A stretch of DNA of 64,000 nt from Bradyrhizobium sp. WBOS07 (GCF_024585165.1 NZ_CP029008.1:4526001-4590000); one strand, 5' to 3'; counted from the stretch's first letter, positions 26,408 to 34,745 are shown. The notes: generated by a model from the letters alone, not told the origin. Numbers and translations are program-made.

Positions 26408-26515
26408 CGTAGCCCGGATGGAGCGAAGCGCAATCCGGGATTCGTTCCAGACGGCGCAACCGAGCGATGCGGTTAGTCTGGCCCCGGATTACGCTTGCGC
26501 TCCATCCGGGCTACG
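26408..26515. repeat. Intergenic palindromic repeat, family A (copy 1)
   Basis: The ends CGTAGCCCGGATGGAGCG and CGCTCCATCCGGGCTACG are inverted, followed inwards by CGCAATCCGGG and its counterpart. A second copy lies at 63460-63548 with the same ends and a different core. Position directly after a gene suggests a role in mRNA 3' ends or a mobile non-coding repeat. Confidence 0.8.
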
Positions 26516-26595
26516 CAGCTCCTCACGAGCTTCTTCCTGCGGCTCCTGATTCGTCCACAGGCGCAAGCACCCCGGGTGACTACCGGCCGGCGTGG

Positions 26596-26610
26596 TTAAC
26601 CTTTCATTAG
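26596..26610 (+). promoter_or_regulatory. CtrA-like half-conserved box
   Basis: TTAA-N7-TTAG, one base from the CtrA consensus TTAA-N7-TTAA, located 41 bases before the ATG of the next gene. It is a weak match and unproven. Confidence 0.25.
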
Positions 26611-26650
26611 AGAATTGCGCTGCATCTTCCTCACACGAGGGAGAACTGCA

Positions 26651-27049
26651 ATGTTTTCAAGCCGCGACGCCTTTGAAAGCGATTTCTGCCCGGTTCGCGA
26701 CGAACTCCTTGGCGAGATGTACCGCGCCAGCGAGAGTGGCCTGCCGAGGTTGGTTGAGAGTGTTTCCCCTGACGCACGCGCCAGGCTGGCGCTGTTCTGC
26801 TATCGCCGCAACCATTTGCATTCGCTGGCGGTCGTGATCGCAGCGAGCTGCACCGAGCGCGATCTGATCGAGAACGGCGGCCGTGTCGGCTCGACGCTCT
26901 ATGCGCTGTCGCGGGAGGGCGCGGCGAAAGCCTCGCCGTCGCTGTCGGGCGGCCGCAAGCCGATCACGCTGTCGACCAAGCCGCTGTCGGTGCTCGCCCC
27001 GCTCGATGACGAGCTCGACGACGAGATCGGCGAAGCCGTTCCTGCCTAA
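26651..27049 (+). CDS. Conserved hypothetical protein
   Basis: 132 residues, soluble. It is mainly helical in its first 80 residues (SRDAFESDFCPVRDELLGEM; RARLALFCYRRNHLHSLAVV), followed by a Ser/Pro-rich low-complexity tail with an acidic end (LDDELDDEIGEA). The ATG follows GAGGGAGAA. I recognise no family; similar proteins occur in related bradyrhizobia. Its stop overlaps the stop of the convergent YkgJ-like gene by a few bases. Confidence 0.65.
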   Translation: MFSSRDAFESDFCPVRDELLGEMYRASESGLPRLVESVSPDARARLALFCYRRNHLHSLAVVIAASCTERDLIENGGRVGSTLYALSREGAAKASPSLSGGRKPITLSTKPLSVLAPLDDELDDEIGEAVPA

Positions 27050-27369
27050 ACGATTGCGATCGACGGCAATCCGAACTTCCGCCGCGCCATCGCGCATTCG
27101 GCATCGCCCGGCATGCAGGTGCGGCACACCTCCGGCCGCGCCGCATAGATGCCGCATGCGGTGGCTTTTCCGATGTCCCCCTGCAGGGCCGAGCAGCGAT
27201 CGCCCTCGCAGCGCATGCCGGACTGGCGTTCGTTGACCAGCGTCTCCGGAATCGCAGCGAGCTCCTCGTCGCTCTCGATCGAGAAGCGCGGCCAGTTGGC
27301 CGAATAGCCGCAGCACGCGCCGCAACTCTGGCAGCAGCTCGACGGATCGATGGGGGAGCTCTCCTGCAT
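27046..27369 (-). CDS. YkgJ-family cysteine-cluster protein
   Basis: 107 residues with eight or nine cysteines in the YkgJ arrangement (CCQSCGACCGYSANW; GMRCEGDRCSAL; ATACGIYAARPEVCRTCMPG), expected to bind zinc or an iron-sulfur cluster. The first ATG lies six bases after the stop of the WYL regulator gene, so both are probably one transcript. The cellular role of the family is not well defined. Confidence 0.87.
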   Translation of the reverse strand: MQESSPIDPSSCCQSCGACCGYSANWPRFSIESDEELAAIPETLVNERQSGMRCEGDRCSALQGDIGKATACGIYAARPEVCRTCMPGDAECAMARRKFGLPSIAIV

Positions 27370-27374
27370 CCTCG

Positions 27375-28073
27375 TCACGTGTCCTTTGGCGGGCCCCAGA
27401 CCAGGCTCTGCCGCCATCTTGCGCGCAGCACGTCGCGACGTTCCGGATATTTCTCGTCGAGATAGTTCGCCTCGACGACCCGGTCGGTGCGGAAGCTGCG
27501 GAAGTCGCCGCGCAGCTCGCACCAGGCGGCAAGCAGCCGCACCGCTTCGAGATAGCCGACCGAGATCGGCCAGATCATGCGCTCGCTGGCGCGGCCCTGC
27601 TCGTCGCGATAGCGCAGCATGATCTTCTTGCCTTCGTGGATCTGGGTGCGGGTGCGCGCCATGTCCAGGCGGTCCGGCTCCCTGTTCCAGCTTGGGCGCG
27701 CGCGGCTCGCCGGCTCCAGCACGAAGGGGCGCAAGCGTTCGGGCACGGTGTCTGCGATCTTGGCCATCAGATCTTCGGCCGCGCGCGCCAGCGCCGAATC
27801 GGCGTGGCCGGCGACCCATTGCGCGCCCAGCACGGCCGCCTCGATCTCGTCGGGCGTCAGCATCAAGGGCGGCAGGTCAAATCCCTTCTCCAGGATGTAG
27901 CCCATGCCGGCTTCGCCGCGGATCGGCACGCGCTGGCCGATCAGCGTTGCGATGTCGCGATAGATCGTGCGCTTCGAGGTCTCGAGCTCGGCCGCGATGG
28001 CGTCCGCCGTCAGCGGCTTACGCGTGCGCCTCAGCACCTGGATGATCTGAAACAGCCGGTCGGCGCGTCTCAT
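27375..28073 (-). CDS. WYL-domain (YafY-type) transcriptional regulator
   Basis: 232 residues. The N-terminal winged helix (ADRLFQIIQVLRRTRKPLTA; SKRTIYRDIATL) is followed by the WYL effector domain (MLRYRDEQGRASERMIWPIS; YLEAVRLLAAWCELRGDFR). It probably represses stress or detoxification genes. It is transcribed away from an 86-residue frame and a GST gene, and a near-palindromic site (CTGCTGACA-N6-TGGCAGCAG) lies 43 bases upstream of its start. A second, perfect copy of that site precedes the GST gene. Unlike the first WYL gene in the window, it is intact. Confidence 0.92.
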   Translation of the reverse strand: MRRADRLFQIIQVLRRTRKPLTADAIAAELETSKRTIYRDIATLIGQRVPIRGEAGMGYILEKGFDLPPLMLTPDEIEAAVLGAQWVAGHADSALARAAEDLMAKIADTVPERLRPFVLEPASRARPSWNREPDRLDMARTRTQIHEGKKIMLRYRDEQGRASERMIWPISVGYLEAVRLLAAWCELRGDFRSFRTDRVVEANYLDEKYPERRDVLRARWRQSLVWGPPKDT

Positions 28074-28115
28074 GACAATTCTCTTATCGGTGGTTTTTCA
28101 GCAAGCGGCGCGCGG

Positions 28116-28139
28116 CTGCTGACAGGATGTTGGCAGCAG
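28116..28139. promoter_or_regulatory. WYL-regulator operator candidate, site 1
   Basis: CTGCTGACA-N6-TGGCAGCAG, arms matching in eight of nine positions, located between the divergent WYL regulator and the small 86-residue frame. Motif and spacing equal those of site 2 at 28409-28438. Confidence 0.7.
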
Positions 28140-28185
28140 GGGGGTTCTATACCGGGACAACACATCGACTGAAGGGGATTTGTCC

Positions 28186-28446
28186 ATGATCATTCCAACC
28201 CATTTCGGCCCGGCGATTCCGATGCTGCGGGCACAGGCGTGGTCCGTATCGGCATTCGGCCGCCTCGTTTCGCTCGATCTCATGGCCGTCGATCTCCGGT
28301 TTGCTCTCGCAAGCGTGGTGGCACGCTCGCTGACCCAGGCCGCGGACGCGCTGGTCCGCCACGTGATGGGCCGCGCCTGGCGGGGAGCCCGCTTCGCAGA
28401 ACATATCACGGCTGCTGCCACCATGGTGGCAGCAGCCGGTCGCTAG
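28186..28446 (+). CDS. Small hypothetical protein overlapping an operator
   Basis: An 86-residue frame with ATG and a good ribosome-binding site (AAGGGG, nine bases upstream), directly behind operator site 1. The product is Ala/Arg-rich and probably helical (VDLRFALASVVARSLTQAAD, ALVRHVMGRAWRG), without a signal peptide or a known family. Its last codons (ITAAATMVAAAGR) are encoded by the perfect palindrome of operator site 2. It may be a real small gene of the regulon, or a leader whose only function is to carry the second site. Confidence 0.45.
   Translation: MIIPTHFGPAIPMLRAQAWSVSAFGRLVSLDLMAVDLRFALASVVARSLTQAADALVRHVMGRAWRGARFAEHITAAATMVAAAGR
28409..28438. promoter_or_regulatory. 30-bp perfect palindrome, WYL-regulator operator candidate, site 2
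   Basis: The sequence is its own reverse complement over 30 bases and contains CTGCTGCCA-N6-TGGCAGCAG. It overlaps the 3' end of the 86-residue frame and lies 45 bases before the GST start. As RNA it would form a strong hairpin. Confidence 0.75.
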
Positions 28447-28482
28447 GTTCCGTCGACTTTCGAGAGGTTCAGGAGAGCTCGC

Positions 28483-29211
28483 ATGATCACGCTTTACGGC
28501 TTCGGCACTGGCTTCGGCCTGCCGGAAATCAGCCCCTTCGTCACCAAGACGGAGGTGCAGCTCAAGATGGCGGGACTACCCTACCGGAAGGAGCGGGCGA
28601 TGCCGCCGGCCTCGCCCAAGGGGCAATTGCCGTTCATCGACGACGGTGGTGAGGCGGTGGCTGATTCCACCTTCATCCGCGCCCATATCGAGCGTCGCTA
28701 CGGCTTCGATTTCGATGCCGGCCTGTCGCTGGCCGAGCGTGCGCAGGCCTGGGCGTTCGAGCGGATGGTGGAGCACCATGTCTACTGGGGGCTGGTCGGG
28801 GCGCGCTGGGTCGATCCGGTGAATTTCGCCAAGGGACCCGCGCACTTCTTCGACGGCGCGCCGGAGCACAACCGCGAGAAGCTGCGCGAGGATGCGCAGT
28901 TCCGCGTCGCCGAGAACTATCTGCTCTCCGGCCTCGGCCGCCACGCCCCCGATGACGACGTCGACCTCGCCGTGCGCTCGCTGTTTGCGCTCTCGGTGCA
29001 GCTCGGCGACAAGGCGTACCTGATGGGCAGCAAGCCCTGCGGCGTCGACGCCACCGCCTTCGGTATGCTCGCCGGCGTCCTGACGCCGTTCTTCGAATCG
29101 ATCTTGCGCGAGCGCGCCGAGGCCTTTCCGAACCTCACCGCCTTCGTCGACCGCATGATGGAGACGTATTACCCCGAATTCGCCTGGGCCCCGCTGCGGC
29201 AGGCGGCGTAG
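28483..29211 (+). CDS. Glutathione S-transferase family protein
   Basis: 242 residues. The N-terminal thioredoxin-like domain (ITLYGFGTGFGLPEISPFVT; GQLPFIDDGGEAVADSTFIR, the second being the GST glutathione-binding SNAIL/TRATL-like region) is followed by an all-helical domain with KAYLMGSKPCGVDATAFGML. It resembles the Tom37/metaxin-like bacterial GSTs. The ATG follows AGGAG. Its promoter region contains operator site 2, so it is probably repressed by the WYL regulator. Confidence 0.88.
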   Translation: MITLYGFGTGFGLPEISPFVTKTEVQLKMAGLPYRKERAMPPASPKGQLPFIDDGGEAVADSTFIRAHIERRYGFDFDAGLSLAERAQAWAFERMVEHHVYWGLVGARWVDPVNFAKGPAHFFDGAPEHNREKLREDAQFRVAENYLLSGLGRHAPDDDVDLAVRSLFALSVQLGDKAYLMGSKPCGVDATAFGMLAGVLTPFFESILRERAEAFPNLTAFVDRMMETYYPEFAWAPLRQAA

Positions 29212-29229
29212 CGCTGATGTCGCCACACC

Positions 29230-29258
29230 GTCATGGCCGGGACAAGCCCGGGCATGAC
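29230..29258. repeat. Short palindromic repeat
   Basis: GTCATGGCCGGG and CCCGGGCATGAC flank ACAAG directly after the GST gene. The GTCAT...ATGAC ends match the ends of other intergenic repeats here (51463, 58231). Confidence 0.65.
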
Positions 29259-29294
29259 GACCTCAGAGCAGTTCGAACCAGATGCCAAAACAAA

Positions 29295-29319
29295 AGAGCC
29301 GGCCCGTCGGGCCGGCTCT
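29295..29319 (-). terminator. Rho-independent terminator of the ABC binding-protein gene
   Basis: AGAGCCGGCCC and GGGCCGGCTCT form a perfect eleven-pair stem with loop GTC. On the minus strand it is followed by TTTTGTTTTGG. It lies 23 bases after the stop of the gene at 29343. Confidence 0.88.
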
Positions 29320-29342
29320 CGTCGTCTCTCGACTCTCGGCGC

Positions 29343-30494
29343 CTACTTCACCAGCGCGTACTTGCCGTCCTTCACCGTGAGCAGGATGCGGGCGCGTTCG
29401 TCGACGCCGTAACGGTCCTTTTCGGTGAAGTTGTAGACACCCTGGCTTGCCGCGAGGTCCTTCTCCGACAGCAGCGCCTGACGGATGGCTTCGCGGAATT
29501 CCGGCGTGCCGGGCTTGGCCGTCTTCAGCGCCACTGGGACGACGCGCTTCAGGATCTCGAACGCATCGTAGGAATGGCCGGCGAACTGGCTGCGGCTGTT
29601 CGGGCCGTACTTGGCCTCATAGGCCGCGTTCAGCGCGAGGCCCGGCTTCTTGGTCAGCGCGCTGTCCGGCTGTTCCTCGGGGGCCATGACGGGGCCAGAG
29701 GCCATCAGCACGCCTTCCGCCGCTTTGCCGGCGATGCGGATGAAGTCCATGCTGGCGGCACCGTGGGTCTGGTAGATCAGGCCTTTGTAGCCGCGTTCAC
29801 GCAGCTCGGTCTGCGGCAGCGCGGCCGCGGTGCCGGATGCGCCGACCAGGATGGCGTCGGGATTGGCGGCGACCAGTTTCAGCACCTGTCCGGTCACCGA
29901 GGTGTCGGGACGGGCGAAACGCTCCTCGTCGACGATGGTCATGCCCATCGGCACGGCCTGCGCCTTCAGATCGTTGAACCAGAGATCGCCGTAGGAGTCG
30001 GAATAGCCGATATAGCCGAGCGTCTTCACGCCCTTGGCCTTCATGTGGTCGTACAGCACCTTGCCGACGATCGGAATCGGCTGCGGCATTGCGACCGACC
30101 ACTTCATGCGCTCCGGCGTGATCGGGAACGGCGCCAGGCCGAAATGCGGAATGCCGGCTTCGTTGGCGACGTTGGAGACGGCGATCGTCGGCGGCGTCAG
30201 CGCCGAGCCCATGATGACGTCGGCCTTGGATTCGGTCACGAAGCGGCGGGCGTTCGTGGTCGCGGTGGTGGGATCGCCGCCGTCGTCGAGCACGATCACC
30301 TTCAGCGGCACGCCGCCGATCTCCTTCGGCACGAATTCCAGCGCGTTGCGCTCGGGAATGCCGAGCGCTGCGCCCGGGCCGGTCGTGGTTGTGGTGATGC
30401 CGATGGTGATCTCGCTGGACTGGGCCAGCGCGGGCAGCGCCGGCAGCGCCAGCGTCGCCGCGGCGATCGCGGCAGTCAGGTAAAAGCGTTTCAT
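29343..30494 (-). CDS. ABC transporter substrate-binding protein, branched-chain (LivJ) type, in aromatic-acid cluster
   Basis: 383 residues with a signal peptide (MKRFYLTAAIAAATLALPAL, cut near LAQSSEITIG) and the type I periplasmic binding fold (ITIGITTTTTGPGAALGIPE; KTLGYIGYSDSYGDLWF). Homologues in Rhodopseudomonas and Bradyrhizobium bind p-coumarate and related aromatic acids, and this one is the last gene of a run with a feruloyl-CoA-synthetase-like gene. An aromatic ligand is therefore likely, though inferred. No membrane or ATPase components are present. It ends at a strong terminator. Confidence 0.88.
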   Translation of the reverse strand: MKRFYLTAAIAAATLALPALPALAQSSEITIGITTTTTGPGAALGIPERNALEFVPKEIGGVPLKVIVLDDGGDPTTATTNARRFVTESKADVIMGSALTPPTIAVSNVANEAGIPHFGLAPFPITPERMKWSVAMPQPIPIVGKVLYDHMKAKGVKTLGYIGYSDSYGDLWFNDLKAQAVPMGMTIVDEERFARPDTSVTGQVLKLVAANPDAILVGASGTAAALPQTELRERGYKGLIYQTHGAASMDFIRIAGKAAEGVLMASGPVMAPEEQPDSALTKKPGLALNAAYEAKYGPNSRSQFAGHSYDAFEILKRVVPVALKTAKPGTPEFREAIRQALLSEKDLAASQGVYNFTEKDRYGVDERARILLTVKDGKYALVK

Positions 30495-30587
30495 TCTATT
30501 TCCTCCCTTTACGTGTTTCTTTGAAAGCAGAAATCGGGGGGTATTTCAGCCCCCTCTTTTGGTGATGCGGCGATTTAGCTCCAGGCT

Positions 30588-31007
30588 CTAACTCCCCGTG
30601 AACTTGGCTACCATTTCCGCCGGGAATGGTGCCGATTTCAGCTTGTCGGGGTTAACGGGATCGCGGCCGACCAGCACGCGGGTTTCGAACCCCTCGAGCG
30701 CCAGCGTCTCGCCTTTGTAGACGTTGTGCTTCACCTCGAAGCTCGAGCGCTTGATGCTCTCGATTTTCGTTTCAATGGTGATCCAGTCGCCATAGGTCGA
30801 GGGGATGTAGAACGTGGCCCGCGTGTCGACCATGGGGATGCCCACCAGGCCGTATTTGCGGACCAGATCCTGCTTGGAGAAGCCGGCGACCTCGAACAGG
30901 GTTGAGGTCGAATCGTCGAACATCGCGAAATAGCGCGGGTAGTAGACGATGTTGGCGGGGTCGCAATCGCCCCACTGGATCTGGACCTCGCGCCGGTTCA
31001 CGAACAT
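30588..31007 (-). CDS. Acyl-CoA thioesterase, 4-hydroxybenzoyl-CoA thioesterase type
   Basis: A 139-residue hotdog-fold thioesterase. The N-terminal motif QWGDCDPANIVYYPRYFAMF carries the Asp found in 4-hydroxybenzoyl-CoA thioesterases of the Pseudomonas type (WGDxDPAGIVFYP). It would release a hydroxybenzoate from its CoA ester. It follows the SDR gene after 13 bases, so it belongs to the same operon as the ligase and crotonase. This fits a CoA-dependent side-chain shortening route that ends in free 4-hydroxybenzoate, the substrate of PobA encoded nearby. Confidence 0.88.
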   Translation of the reverse strand: MFVNRREVQIQWGDCDPANIVYYPRYFAMFDDSTSTLFEVAGFSKQDLVRKYGLVGIPMVDTRATFYIPSTYGDWITIETKIESIKRSSFEVKHNVYKGETLALEGFETRVLVGRDPVNPDKLKSAPFPAEMVAKFTGS

Positions 31008-31020
31008 GCGTCGCTCGCCT

Positions 31021-31782
31021 TTACTTCGGCGCCATGCGCAGTGAGCCGTCGAGGCGCACCACCTCGCCGTTCAGGTACGCGTTCTCGACCATGTGCAGCG
31101 CGAGCGCGGCGAACTCGTCGGCTTGGCCGAGCCGGCGCGGGAACGGGATCGCGGCGGCGAGCGAGTCCTGGGCTTCCTGCGGCAGGTTCGCGAGCAGCGG
31201 CGTCAGGAACAGGCCGGGGGCGATGGTGAGCACGCGGATGCCGAATTGCGCCAGCTCGCGCGCGATCGGCAGCGTCATGCCGACGATGCCGCCCTTGGAC
31301 GCCGAATAGGCGGATTGCCCGATCTGGCCGTCATAGGCGGCAACGGACGCAGTGTTGATGATGACGCCGCGCTCGCCGGTCGCCTGCGGCTCCAGCTTGG
31401 ACATCTCGGTGGCGGCAAGGCGCAGCATGTTGAAGGTGCCGATCAGATTGACCTTGATCACCTTGTCGAAATCGGCGAGCGCCATCGGGCCGTCGCGGCC
31501 GACCACGCGCTTGGCAACGCCGATGCCGGCGCAATTGACCAGCAGGCGCGCCGGACCGTGGGCCTTCGCAGCCTGCGCCACCGCGGCTTCGGCCGAGGCG
31601 GCATCGGAGACGTCGCAGGTCACGGCCACGCCCTTGATCTCGGCCGCAACCGTCTCGGCAAGCTTGGTATTGAGATCGCACACCGCGACCTTGGCCCCCT
31701 GGGCCGCCAGCTTTCGCGCGGTGGCCGCGCCCAGTCCCGATGCGCCGCCGGTGACGATGGCTGCCTGATCCTTCAACAACAT
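31021..31782 (-). CDS. SDR family 3-hydroxyacyl-CoA dehydrogenase-like enzyme
   Basis: A short-chain dehydrogenase of 253 residues. It has the NAD-binding TGGASGLG motif at residues 11-18, NCAG, catalytic Ser in [10 protein letters not shown], and YSASKGG with Tyr and Lys. The sequence type (a full-length match to HSD10/3-hydroxyacyl-CoA dehydrogenase type 2) and its place between ligase and thioesterase suggest that it oxidises a 3-hydroxy-3-arylpropionyl-CoA. That reaction belongs to a beta-oxidation-like route for hydroxycinnamates. It is separated from the ligase by 25 bases. Confidence 0.88.
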   Translation of the reverse strand: MLLKDQAAIVTGGASGLGAATARKLAAQGAKVAVCDLNTKLAETVAAEIKGVAVTCDVSDAASAEAAVAQAAKAHGPARLLVNCAGIGVAKRVVGRDGPMALADFDKVIKVNLIGTFNMLRLAATEMSKLEPQATGERGVIINTASVAAYDGQIGQSAYSASKGGIVGMTLPIARELAQFGIRVLTIAPGLFLTPLLANLPQEAQDSLAAAIPFPRRLGQADEFAALALHMVENAYLNGEVVRLDGSLRMAPK

Positions 31783-31807
31783 GGCGTTCTCCTGTAGCGT
31801 TGATTTC

Positions 31808-33691
31808 TTATCCGACCGATATCACACGGTTGGATGGATTGGCAGCGTAGAGCTCCTCGATCAATTCGGTGCGGTGCTCCAGCACGGCGCGCTGGTTGAT
31901 CGAGCCCTTGTCGGTGACCTCGCCCTTGTCGATCGACAGCGGCGTGTCCATCAGGATGGCGCGCGTGATGCGTGTCGAGGATCCCGTGGCCTGGCTGAGG
32001 AAACCGGTCAGGCGCTCGCGGAAGGCTTCGCGCACCAGACGGTCGCGCGTCGCGACGACGAGATCGTCGGCCGGCAGCGTCGGATTGATCAGCCGGCAAC
32101 CGTCGAGGTCGAGCACCACCAGCGCGGAAATCTCGTCGCGGTTGATGCCGGCGATGACGACGTCGCGCACCAGCGGTGCGCAGGCGGCGGTGAGGCGCGC
32201 GCGTAAGGGGCCGACGCTGACCCAGGTGCCGCTGGCAAGCTTGAAGTCTTCGCCGACACGGCCGTCGAAATCGAAGCCGGCGTTGAGATCGTCGGGATCG
32301 GCGGGCTTGAGCGCATCGCCCATCTTGTAAAATCCTTCCTCGTCGAAGGACTTCGCGCTGATGTCGGGCTGGCGCCAGTAGCCGGGCATGACGTTCGGCC
32401 CCTTGGCCCGCACCTCCAGCTTGCCGTTGTTCGGCACCAGCTTGGCGTCGTTGCCCGAAACGGGCAGACCGACATGGCCGGAGCGGCTGGTGCGCGGATT
32501 GACCGACATGAAGAACGGCGCGGTCTCGGTCGCGCCCAGCCCGGTCAGCATCGGCACGCGATAGCCTTTTTCCTTCACCGCGAGCTCGTCGAGGCTGTCC
32601 CAGATGAACGGCGAGAGCGCCGCGCCCGAGAAAAACATCGCGTGCAGGCGGTCAAAGAATTTTGCACGAAGGCCCTGGTCCTCGCGCAAATAGGGCAGCA
32701 GCGATTCATAGCCTTTGGGCACGTTGAAATAGACCGTCGGCGAGATTTCCTGGAGATTGCGCACCGTCTCCTCGATGCCGCCGGGCATCGGCTTGCCGGC
32801 ATCCAGATACATCGAGCCGCCATTGTAGAGCGTCAGTCCGATATTGTGATTGCCGCCGAAGGTGTGATTCCAGGGCAGCCAGTCGACGATGACCGGCGGC
32901 TCGTCCTTCAGGAAAGCGAGCGTCTCGCGCAGCATCACCTGGTTGGCGCAGATCATGCGCTGGGTGTTGATGACGGCCTTCGGATTGCCGGTCGAGCCCG
33001 AGGTCAGCAGGAACTTCGCGATCGTGTCGGGGCCGATCCTGCCATGGACGTCGTCGAGATCGCTGCGGGTCGGCGTCGCCATGAGGTCGGCGAGCAGCGT
33101 GACGTCGCGGCCCGGCACGCGGCCATAGGAGGCCGCGATCTCGGTGCCGAGCGAAACATTGGCGGCGAGCGCATCGGCGAACTTGTCGGCATCCTCGGCG
33201 AAGACCAGGCCGGGCGTCAGCAGCTTCATCAGATAGGACAGCTTGCCGTAGTCCTTCGACACCAGCGAATAGGCCGGCGATACCGGGCAGAACGGAATGC
33301 CGGCGTAGAACGCGCCGAACGCGAGCAGGGCGTGGTCGATCGAGTTGCCGGAGAGGATCACGACCGGCCGCTCCGCCGACAGGCCGCGCGCAATCAGGCT
33401 TGAAGCGATGTGCCGGCTCGCGACGAGCAACTCGGCGTAGGTGATCTTGCGCCAGCCGCGGCTGCCTTCGCGCTCCGCCATGAAGACGCGATCCGGCGTG
33501 GTGGCCGCCCAATGATGCAGGCGGTCGGTGAGGCGGACGGGATAGTCGCCGAGCGGCTGCTTCGGCCTGAGATAGATCGTGCCGTCGTCGCGCCGTTCGA
33601 TGTTGACGGCGGGATCGCCGAACGAGATGGGCCGCAGCGGGAAGGCACTCGCGCCGCGCTCCATGCTGGAAGAGGACGGCTGCGCGCTCAT
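31808..33691 (-). CDS. fcs: Feruloyl-CoA synthetase-like AMP-dependent ligase
   Basis: 627 residues, the usual length for feruloyl-CoA synthases and longer than FadD types. Visible motifs are the AMP-binding loop [25 protein letters not shown] (typical of this branch), [10 protein letters not shown], and the C-terminal [12 protein letters not shown] and [18 protein letters not shown], where the Lys residues align with the adenylation/thiolation domain. It activates ferulate, p-coumarate or caffeate as CoA thioesters. Its start overlaps the crotonase stop (ATGA). It is the second gene of the operon. Confidence 0.88.
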   Translation of the reverse strand: MSAQPSSSSMERGASAFPLRPISFGDPAVNIERRDDGTIYLRPKQPLGDYPVRLTDRLHHWAATTPDRVFMAEREGSRGWRKITYAELLVASRHIASSLIARGLSAERPVVILSGNSIDHALLAFGAFYAGIPFCPVSPAYSLVSKDYGKLSYLMKLLTPGLVFAEDADKFADALAANVSLGTEIAASYGRVPGRDVTLLADLMATPTRSDLDDVHGRIGPDTIAKFLLTSGSTGNPKAVINTQRMICANQVMLRETLAFLKDEPPVIVDWLPWNHTFGGNHNIGLTLYNGGSMYLDAGKPMPGGIEETVRNLQEISPTVYFNVPKGYESLLPYLREDQGLRAKFFDRLHAMFFSGAALSPFIWDSLDELAVKEKGYRVPMLTGLGATETAPFFMSVNPRTSRSGHVGLPVSGNDAKLVPNNGKLEVRAKGPNVMPGYWRQPDISAKSFDEEGFYKMGDALKPADPDDLNAGFDFDGRVGEDFKLASGTWVSVGPLRARLTAACAPLVRDVVIAGINRDEISALVVLDLDGCRLINPTLPADDLVVATRDRLVREAFRERLTGFLSQATGSSTRITRAILMDTPLSIDKGEVTDKGSINQRAVLEHRTELIEELYAANPSNRVISVG

Positions 33692-34497
33692 GGCTTCGGC
33701 TTTACCTTCGCGGTCTTGTGCTCGAGGAATTCACGGATCCGGCGTTTTGCCTCCTTGTCGCTCTGCGCGACGGTCGCCATCAGCGATTCCATCAACAGAC
33801 CGGTCTGCGGATTGGCCTCCGCGATCATCGGCAACGCCTGGAGCACGGCGAAATTGGTCAGCGGCGCGTTGGAGGCAACCTTGGTCGCAAGCTCCATCGC
33901 CTTGCCGAGCGCGTTGCCGGCTTCCGTCACATATTGCGCGAAGCCATAGGACGCGCCTTCGGTCGCGCTATAGACGCGGCCCGTCAGCATCATGTCCATC
34001 ATCCGGGCGACGCCGATCAGCCGCGGCAGCCGCACCGAGCCGCCGCCGCCGACGAAGATGCCGCGTTGTCCTTCCGGCAGCGCGAAATAAGTCGAGGGCT
34101 CGGCGACGCGGATATGCGCCGAGCAGGCGAGTTCCAGCCCGCCGCCGATCACGGCGCCCTTCAGGGCCGCGATCACGGGCACGCGGCTATACTGGATGCG
34201 GTCGAATACCCGGTGCCACATCTGGGAATGCAGCAGGCCGCCGGTCGCGTCATGCTCTGTCAGCTCGGAGAGGTCTAGGCCGGAGGAGAAATGGTCGCCG
34301 ATGCCGTGGATGACGACGGCGCCGATATCTTCGGGCAGGGACGCAAAGCACTCACCGATTTCCAGGATGATGCCGTCGTTGAGCGCATTGCGCTTGGCCG
34401 GCCGGTTCAGACCCACGGTCAGAACCCGGTCCGCCCTCTCGATCCGGAGTAGCCCGGAGCCACCCGCGGCAGCGGTCTCGGCGTTTCCCTGTGTCAT
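33688..34497 (-). CDS. Crotonase family protein, hydroxycinnamoyl-CoA hydratase-like
   Basis: 269 residues. The crotonase oxyanion segments FSSGLDLSELTEHD and IGGGLELACSAHIRVAE are clear, and a Glu (GGGLELA) sits where hydratases have a catalytic Glu. It is first in an operon with the feruloyl-CoA synthetase-like gene, so hydration of hydroxycinnamoyl-CoA is likely. It is not the typical feruloyl-CoA hydratase-lyase (Ech) sequence, and no aldehyde dehydrogenase accompanies it. Assignment as hydratase rather than lyase is an inference. Confidence 0.87.
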   Translation of the reverse strand: MTQGNAETAAAGGSGLLRIERADRVLTVGLNRPAKRNALNDGIILEIGECFASLPEDIGAVVIHGIGDHFSSGLDLSELTEHDATGGLLHSQMWHRVFDRIQYSRVPVIAALKGAVIGGGLELACSAHIRVAEPSTYFALPEGQRGIFVGGGGSVRLPRLIGVARMMDMMLTGRVYSATEGASYGFAQYVTEAGNALGKAMELATKVASNAPLTNFAVLQALPMIAEANPQTGLLMESLMATVAQSDKEAKRRIREFLEHKTAKVKPKP

Positions 34498-34516
34498 TTG
34501 CGTCCTTGTCAGAATA

Positions 34517-34549
34517 GTTATGTTGTATAACGAATTCTGGGGGAGTCAA
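34517..34549 (-). promoter_or_regulatory. Promoter and operator candidate of the hydroxycinnamate operon
   Basis: On the minus strand a -35-like TTGACT (34549-34544) precedes an inverted repeat GTTAT-N5-ATAAC (34517-34531) that overlaps the -10 region (around TACAAC). The repeat is 15 bp long and matches the one before pobA in 11 of 15 positions. MarR-type regulators of hydroxycinnamate genes bind sites of this size. Confidence 0.5.
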
Positions 34550-34654
34550 GGAGGACAGGACGATATCAACGCCGGGCAGCGATCGGTTGCCGGGGTCTGA
34601 CGCCGCGGCCAGAGGCTCGGGGGCATTTTGACGCGCTGCTGTTGCCACACTCTC

Positions 34655-34733
34655 CGTCATTGCGAGCGCAGCGAAGCAATCCAGTAACTCTCCACGGAGG
34701 GCTCTGGATTGCTTCGCTGCGCTCGCAATGACG
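34655..34733. repeat. Palindromic repeat with perfect 30-bp arms
   Basis: The two ends starting CGTCATTGCGAGCGCAGCG are exact inverted complements over 30 bases, around a core of about 19 bases. It lies between the DUF3237 gene and the promoter of the crotonase operon. The sequence CGTCATTGCGAGCGCAGCGA is a well-known interspersed repeat type in rhizobial genomes. Confidence 0.85.
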
Positions 34734-34745
34734 AGGTAGTAGCTC

